DNA of 11,566 bases from Baffinella frigidus (Eukaryota > Cryptophyceae > Cryptomonadales > Baffinellaceae), in NCBI GenBank assembly GCA_026770585.1, contig MU646325.1:751068-762633 (forward strand), read 5' to 3'. Numbering within the stretch: the stretch's first letter is position 1; the number at the start of each line of letters is the position of its first letter. Under the pieces are notes generated by a model. It was not told where the DNA came from. It did not search any database and saw only the letters and a program-made list of their open reading frames with translations. The translations under genes and the position numbers were made by a program. Shown here piece after piece: positions 1 through 6,900 of the stretch.

Positions 1-37
<37 letters not shown>
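1..37. repeat. Poly-G run at the window edge
   Basis: 37 consecutive G residues directly beside the exon 15 donor. Could be real (it would be poly-C in the NLE1 transcript) or a contig-end sequencing artefact. Confidence 0.9.
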
Positions 38-39
<2 letters not shown>

Positions 40-102
40 CTTGTCGAAGGACGCGGATGCGATGAGGCGCCCGTTGGGCGAGAACGACACGTGGTTGATC
101 GG
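40..102 (-). CDS. NLE1: NLE1 exon 15, last exon in window
   Basis: Codes for PINHVSFSPNGRLIASASFD plus Lys, the Notchless block LINQV.FSPD.R.IASASFDKS. Acceptor CAG, donor AAG|GTCCCC, which runs straight into the homopolymer at the window edge. The next exon should start with SIKLWDG or similar and is missing. Confidence 0.9.
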
Positions 103-3100
103 CTGGTTTCGGGGTGAGTAGTTTAGGGTTTGGGGTTGGGAGTTTGGGGTTTAGGGTTCAGGTTTTTGGGTTCTCGCGAGAATGACACGTGGTTGATCGG
201 CTCTTTGGGGGGTTTGGGGTTTGGGGTTTGGGGTTTAGGGTTTGGGGTTTAGGGTTCAGGGTTTAGGGTTTAGGGTTCAAGGTTTAGGAGTTTGAGTTTA
301 GGGTTCAGGGCTGAGGGGTGAGGGTTTGAGGAGGTTACCTGGACGTGGCCGGTCATGCGGCAGATGGGCTTTTTGCTCTTCGAAGGCTCCCAGAGGTACA
401 TCTGCCCACCAGAGTTGAGCAATTAGCCATCAGTTGAACAATTAGAGCGGCCCCAGTTGAGTAATTAGGTTTGACTCAATACGGGTTGACTAGTTACCTA
501 CTTGAGTAATTAGGTTTGACTTGTTGCGGGTTGGCTAATTACCTTGAGTGGTTAGTCAACAGGCGTGGGAGTCTCTGCGCGGAGACGTTCAGTTTTCACA
601 CGCGGGTAGAGTGGTCTACGGTTTGGGATTTGGGATGTGGGGTTTGGTGTTTGGTGTTTGGTGTTTGGGTTGTCGTGTTTGGTGTTTGGTGTTTTGGGTT
701 TGTGGTTTGTGGTTTGTGGTTTGTGGTTTGTGGTTTGTGGTTCGTGGTTCGTGGTTTGTGGTTCAGGGTTCGGGTTTTGGGGTTCGGGTTTTTGGGCTTT
801 GGAGTTTTGGGGTTCTGGGTTCGGGGTTCGGGTTTTGAGTTTTGGGGTACAGGGTTCAGGGTTCAGGGTTCAGGGTTGAACCGTGTGATCGTCGGAGGCC
901 GAGACCATGCGCTCCACTCCGTCGCCCCCCAGCGCGTCATCGTACCTGTTTTTCGGGGTTGGTGCTCAGGGTTTGCACTGAGATAGGCTTAGGGCTTAGG
1001 GATCCCGCGCGTGCCAAAACACCCGCCCCAGCTTCACTATGTTCTGCCGGCCCCAAGGGTTTAGGGACTCAGGGTTTAGGGTTTAGGGCATTTTTGTTAA
1101 GGGTAAGCGAGTCAGTTTGGGGCAATCGAGTGCAAGCTGGGAGGATTCAGGGTTCAGGGGAGGGACCGTTGCTGCGGCGAGAGGGCGGCTTGGGGTTGGG
1201 CGGCACTGTCCCCTAAACACCAAAGCGAGAGAGAAAGGGTTTGCTGTAAAGCTGCCTCAGAGCGAGCGAGCGAGAGACCCTTAGGGTTTAGGGTGTGATG
1301 TTCAGGGTTGAGGTGAGGAAGCGTTGCTGCGAGGAGAGGGCGGCCTGCTCGGGGTTGGGCGCCACTGTCCCCCAATCACCAAAGCGAGAGAGAGAGATTT
1401 TTTCTGTCAAACAACTACCGCAGAGAGAGAGAGAGAGCGCGCGCGAGAGATGCCCGTAGGGTTGAGGGTAAGCGAGCAAGGTTGGGAGGGTGCGGACCGT
1501 TGCTGCGGGGAGAGGGCAGCCTGCTTGGGGTTGGGCGGCGCGTTGCGCATTGCGTGGTCCGTGCTCAGCGCGATGTGGTTCACCTGGACACGACGGACGC
1601 GTCAGTACAAATTCTGGACGCGATAGGGGACGTGTCAGTACAAATCCGGGACACGTCAGTACAAATGCGGGACACGACAGGGGACGCGTCATTATTATAT
1701 TGAGGTTAGGCGGCGCGTTGCGCATCGCGTGGTCCGTGCTCAGCGCGATGTGGTTCCCCTGGACACGACGGACATGATGGGGGACGCGTCAGTACACATT
1801 CTGGACACGACGGTTTACGGTCGAGGGTCTAGTGTTGCCCTACACCAGGTTTAGGGTCTAGGATCTCAGGGCACGTACCCAGTGGGCGTGGCCGTCAAGG
1901 CTTCTGCAGAGGATGCCCTTGATCGGATCCCACACCTGCGAGCAGGAACGGAGCTCAGAACCTGCAATTATCCAACCGAGCCAAAACGCAATGGCGGCCA
2001 TGTTGGTTTCGATCCGTAATAACCTGGTTATGAAGTTTATCTCTCACGAGTCGCGTCTAGCTTTCGAACAACGCACTTGAGTCTTGTCCAGCGTACACAG
2101 CACAACACACCAATCTCGTCCAGGAGCGTCTAGCTCTGTACAAGTATATTTGAGACTAGCTCTGTATCGGTATATTTGAGATCACCAAACTGGTGAGCCC
2201 GGGCTCTTTCACGCTCCAAAGTTGACGAATTTGTACCACAATCCCAGAATCGTTAACTTGACAATAGTCCGCCAATCCGGGTGAGGCAGCACCAGACCTT
2301 GATGGTCCCCTGGGCCCGGGTTTCTCGCAGGGAGCCCTACGGCCTACCGCAGTCAATACCGTAGGCCTAACCACCCTAAAGCTAGGCCGTTACCCTAGAC
2401 CCTAAACCCTATTCACCTTGATGGTGCGGTCCTCGCTGCCCGAGAAGATGAGGCCCTGCCCCCCCCAGCGCACCGACGTGACGCTCGACATGTGCCCGGT
2501 CATCGTGAACTCCATCCTGGGTTGGAGGGTGTGGGGTTTGTTTTTGTAAAGCAGCTGAAGTCCTGGTAAGTTGTATGGTTCCAGTCAAGTTCATTATCTC
2601 AGCTGATAAAGGTGGTTCTCTGAGCTGCAAGCCGCCCCGTGATTCTGAGCCCCCCCCGCCCCCTCTTCCAAGCGGCAGCTTGCCAATCACATTTATAAAC
2701 CCCCATCAATCCCCAATGCTGTATAAAAAACATCAGCAACTCGACAAAAAGAAACATCCGGACGCTTAGTAAGTTGGCCAACGCACGCGAGAGTAAGTAA
2801 GTTCCACCAGCAACCACTAGCGGCTCGAGACCCGCTCCGGACACCCCATAAAAGCCGCTAGTGGTTGCTGGTGGTTGGCCAGTAAGTTGGCCAGTGCGTT
2901 AGTAAGTTGGCCAGTGCGTTGGCCAACGAGAGGCCAACGCGAGAGAGCACTCTCTCGCGAGAGCAAGCGGCGTTCACTTTTTAGCTCAGCCTGAATTGAT
3001 CTGGTCTCCTCAAAATGAGGAGACCGGAAGTTGATTCCCCTGTTTAGCGGTACAGACCCATCAACTTTTGGTGTGAAAACGATCAGTCAACCCCACCGAG

Positions 3101-3906
3101 GCAGAGCTCTAGACCTGCCCGTCCGCGCGTCCCAGATCATCAAGCTCGCGTCCTTGGTCGCATAATAATAATAATGATAATAATAATACGAATAACAATA
3201 ACAAATCAGAGAAATAATAAAAATAATAATGGCAAAATCGACAAATTTGTACTCGAACCGTCAACGTGAACCATTGTTTCATTATGTATGCAGGCAACTT
3301 CGCACCAGCCCGTGCGCGCGTCCCAGACCCTCTGGCTTCGAACCTCGCATCCTTGGACACAGTCACCATCCCCCGGGCTAGACGCCATAGTTCGCCACGG
3401 GTCTTTTTTTATGATTTCTACTGCGAACCATCCACTTTTGAAGAGCAAGCTTCTTTTCTGACAGGAATTGATTGACTTGAGCTGGGAACAGCTGTGGAAA
3501 GCTGGGAAATGCTGGCTAAAGCTGGGATAAGCTGGGAAAAGGCGTCGCACCTGCCCGTGCGCGCGTCCCACACCTTCAAGCTCGCGTCCTTCGACGCTGT
3601 TACCATCCGCCGGCTCTGCTTGAGGGTTTAGGTTTTAGGGGTTGGGGGTTGGGGTTTAGGGTTTAGGGTTTGGGGTTTGGGGTTTGGGGTTTGGGGTTTG
3701 GGATTTGGGGTTTGAGGTTTGGGGTTGGGGTTTAGGGTTGAGGGTTTGGGGTTCAGGGTTTGGGGTTCAAAGTTTAGGGATTGGGGTTCAGGGTTGAGCA
3801 CCTGGCCGTCCGCCGAGGCGTGGATCGGCTCCCACGCGAGACTCGTGATCCACTTGCTGTGCCCCTGCGAGGGAGGGTTTGGGTTTTAGGGTTGATGACT
3901 TAGGGT

Positions 3907-3938
<32 letters not shown>

Positions 3939-3942
3939 GGTT

Positions 3943-3980
<38 letters not shown>

Positions 3981-6900
3981 GGTTCACGGTTGAGGGGGAT
4001 GCCGTTACGACACTAAAACCAGCAAAGGTGTGTTGCGATTTGGTGTGGGGGAGACAGCAAGTGGATAGGCTCCCACACGAGACTCGTGATCCACTTGCTG
4101 TGCCCCTGTTCGAAGACAACATTGTATGTGGGTGGCGTTTTGTGCGATGTGTTTTCGTGTTACGTGTTTTTGTTGGGTTGCGGTTTATGATTCTGCTTGA
4201 GTTTGTACTGCAGTTTTTGTGTTTTTGGTTTTGGTTTTGGTTTCGGGTCTCGGGTTTCGGGTCTCGGGTCTCGGGTTTCGGGTTTTGGGTTTCGGGTTTC
4301 GGGTTTCGGGTTTCGGGTTTCGGGTTTACGCTGAGTGGGCCGCCCATAGACGCGCCTGTCTTGAAGTCCCAGATGCGTGCGGTCTGGCCAGGGGTTGGGG
4401 GTTAGGGTATGGGGTTCAGAGTTTAGGGTGTATCGTGTGGGATTTAGGGTTCATCTTCAAGGGTGTAGGGTTTAGGTGATTAGGGTTGAGGGTTTAGGTG
4501 TTAGGGTTTAGGGTTTAGAGTCTAGGGTTTAGGGTTTGGGTGTGGGTTTGGGTTTGGGTTTGGGTTTGGGTTGTAGTGTCTAGTGTTTAGTGTTTAGGGT
4601 TCAGGATTGGCAAATAAAACACAGGGAGCGTCTTCGCACCTTGTCCATGCTGCCCGAGGCCGCGAGAGTGCCGTCCGGGCTGACCGCACAGCAGAGCACC
4701 CAGTTCTTGTGCCCCTTCAGCGTCACGATCGGCGTCTGTTCGGGGACGCGATCGGTTCAAAAGGCGCGTTTTCAGGGACGCGATCAGGTGGACAGGCGTG
4801 TTTTCGGGGACGAGTCCAGGTCAACAGGCGCGTGTTTTCAGAGACGAAAGCAGAGCACCCAGTTCTTGTGCCCCTTCAGCGTCACGGTGGGAGTCTGTTC
4901 GGGGACACGATCAGTGAAAATGCGCGTTTTCGCGCTTTTGGTGTGTCCAGCACGTCCAACTGCCCATAACAGACACACTGAAAACGTCTCAGATACACTG
5001 AAAACGCGAACACGCGTGTTTTCGGGAACGGGACCCGCTCAACGGGCGTCTGTACAGGGACGAGACCAGTCCAACGGACGCGATCACAATAGTCAGTTAG
5101 CGGACTATTCTTAAGATGACACGCTGTGTTCGCGGTACAAATCCGTCAACTTTCGCGCGGAAAAGAGCCGACGCACCTCGGTCTTGAGATCCCAGATACG
5201 GAGCGTCGCGTCCCCTGAGCCAGTGAGCAACCTGGTTTCGAGTTTGGGGTTTAGGGTTTGGGGTTTGGGGTTTGGGTTCGGGGTTTGGGGTTTGGGGTTT
5301 GGGGTTTGGGGTTTGGGGTTTGGGGTTTGGGGTTTGGGGTTTCTGGGTTTCGGGTTCAGAGTCTAAGATTTCCGGTTCAGGGTTTCAGGGTTCAACACCG
5401 GCGGCAATCGGGGGACAAGGCCCTAAACCCTTAACCCTCCTTACAAACCCACTGTGCAGGGAATGTCCTAACCCCCTAACACCTGACCCCAACACCCTAA
5501 CCTCCATAAACCCTTCGGACCGCTGGCAATTCGGCGAGCAGGCCACGCAGACAATCACCTCCGTGTGCCCGGGGAGCGTCCCGGAGCAGCGCTAATGATC
5601 ACGAGCTTAATGAGCTTAAGAATGAACGTTCGTATGAACTTCATACGAACTCAATGCACCATAGAAAGTGGTTTCACTGCTGAGCTAAATAGATAAACCA
5701 TGGGAAGGCGTCTTGCGTGGATTTAGGGTGAGGACCGCTGGCAATCGGGGGAGAAGGCCACGCAGAGGATCGCCTCCGTGTGCCCCGGCAGCGTGCCCGA
5801 GCAACGAGTCACCGCGACGACGCGGAACGTAGCCTGGATGGAGGAGGGTAAGGGTTTAGGATTGAGGTTGAGGGTTTGAGTGTCCGTGTAGCGTTCAGAG
5901 TCTCGGGAGCGTCCCGGAGCAGCGTGTCACCGCGACCACACGGAATGTAGTCTAGTCGAGGGGACGGAGGACTCCTCCATCTAGATGGGCCAGCCATCCA
6001 AGCACGTGACTGCCCTAAATGGCTGCCCCCCCTGACAATCTTGCTGGTGCACCTCTCGTGAAAATTACCACAGGCTAAAACCCAGACCCTACAACTTTTC
6101 ACGACGCTATGGGCAATGAAGAGGGTAGTAAGGAAGAAGAAGAAAGAGTTGCTGGGGGGGGCGTATACCTGGGGCTGGTATATGATTTTGATGACATCCT
6201 CCGTCGACAGGCATTGCTCGTCCAGCGCGAGCTCCAGCGTCCCGGCCACCTGGTTCAGGGTATACGATTTAGGGTTGAGGGTTGAGGGTTGAGAGTTTGG
6301 GGATTGGGGTTTGGGGTTTGGGGTTTGGGGTTTGGGGTTTGGGGTTTGGGGTTTGGGGTCTAGGGTTTAGGGTGTAGGTTTGAGGTTCAGGATTTGGGGT
6401 TTAGGGTTTAGGGTTTAGCCACCTCCTAGCCATTAATATAGAAGGAATACGACTCTGAGCGCTCGTTTCCGAGAAGCTCAACATAATTAAACCCCCATTT
6501 TTCATGATTCGGCCAAATCAAAGGTGGTCATCCTCTCCTCAAGTTGTCAAACAGTAACAGAATCCGTCACTATTGAGACCAGGGCGGGCCCGGAGTTTCC
6601 AATGGAGGGTTTAGGCACCTCCTGGTCGTTGATGTAGAAGGAATACGGCTCGGATCGCTCGTTGCCGAGAAGCTCGTTGATCACTCCGTTGAGCTTCCTG
6701 GGGGTCGGGGTTCGGGATTCGGTGTTTTGGGGGCGCGGGTTTTAGTGTTTGATGTTTGGTGTTGGGTGTTTGGGCAGTGGTGTTTGGTATTTGGTGTTGA
6801 AGGTTTAACAAGGTAACCTCTCTGATGTTACATGCTTTCCTTCCTGTAATCCCCACCAATAGGTTCCCATCTAGTCCCCAACCTACACACCCTGCACCAC

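Larger units (their letters stand above)
1936..2416. other. NLE1 intron 10
   Basis: 481 bp between exons 10 and 11. Holds a 25-nt tandem duplication (2130-2180), one interspersed-repeat copy (2200-2286), and short telomere-like CCCTAAACCC next to the exon 10 donor (2391-2410). The rest is unique sequence without coding sense. Confidence 0.75.
2517..3550. other. NLE1 intron 9
   Basis: 1034 bp, the longest NLE1 intron. From high to low coordinates it carries a GCTGGGAAA tandem repeat, two dead exon 9 copies, an AT-rich microsatellite, a partial interspersed repeat, hairpins and the TTGGCCA cluster. It is the only large NLE1 intron without telomere-like arrays. 2525-2765 looks like unique sequence. 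Confidence 0.75.

Noticed and set aside
516-986. Long open frame of 156 codons on the plus strand, Gly/Phe/Val-rich
   Set aside because: It is the translation of telomere-like heptamers running antisense over NLE1 exon 13; the repeat keeps frames open without coding sense.
2294-2309. Possible 3' fragment of NLE1 exon 10 (ACCATCAAGGTCTGG on the minus strand, TIKVW)
   Set aside because: Only about 13 bases agree with the exon end; position fits the rule, but the match is too short to claim.
3886-4347. Pro/Asn/Thr-rich repetitive 153-codon frame on the minus strand
   Set aside because: Product of CCCTCAA/CCCGAAA arrays in NLE1 introns; repeat translation, not a protein.
4590-5114. 174-codon plus-strand frame
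   Set aside because: Antisense to exon 6 and its fragment, continued through the 32-bp minisatellite; repeated SVTIGVCSGT/SVTVGVCSGT segments come from the duplicated exon border.
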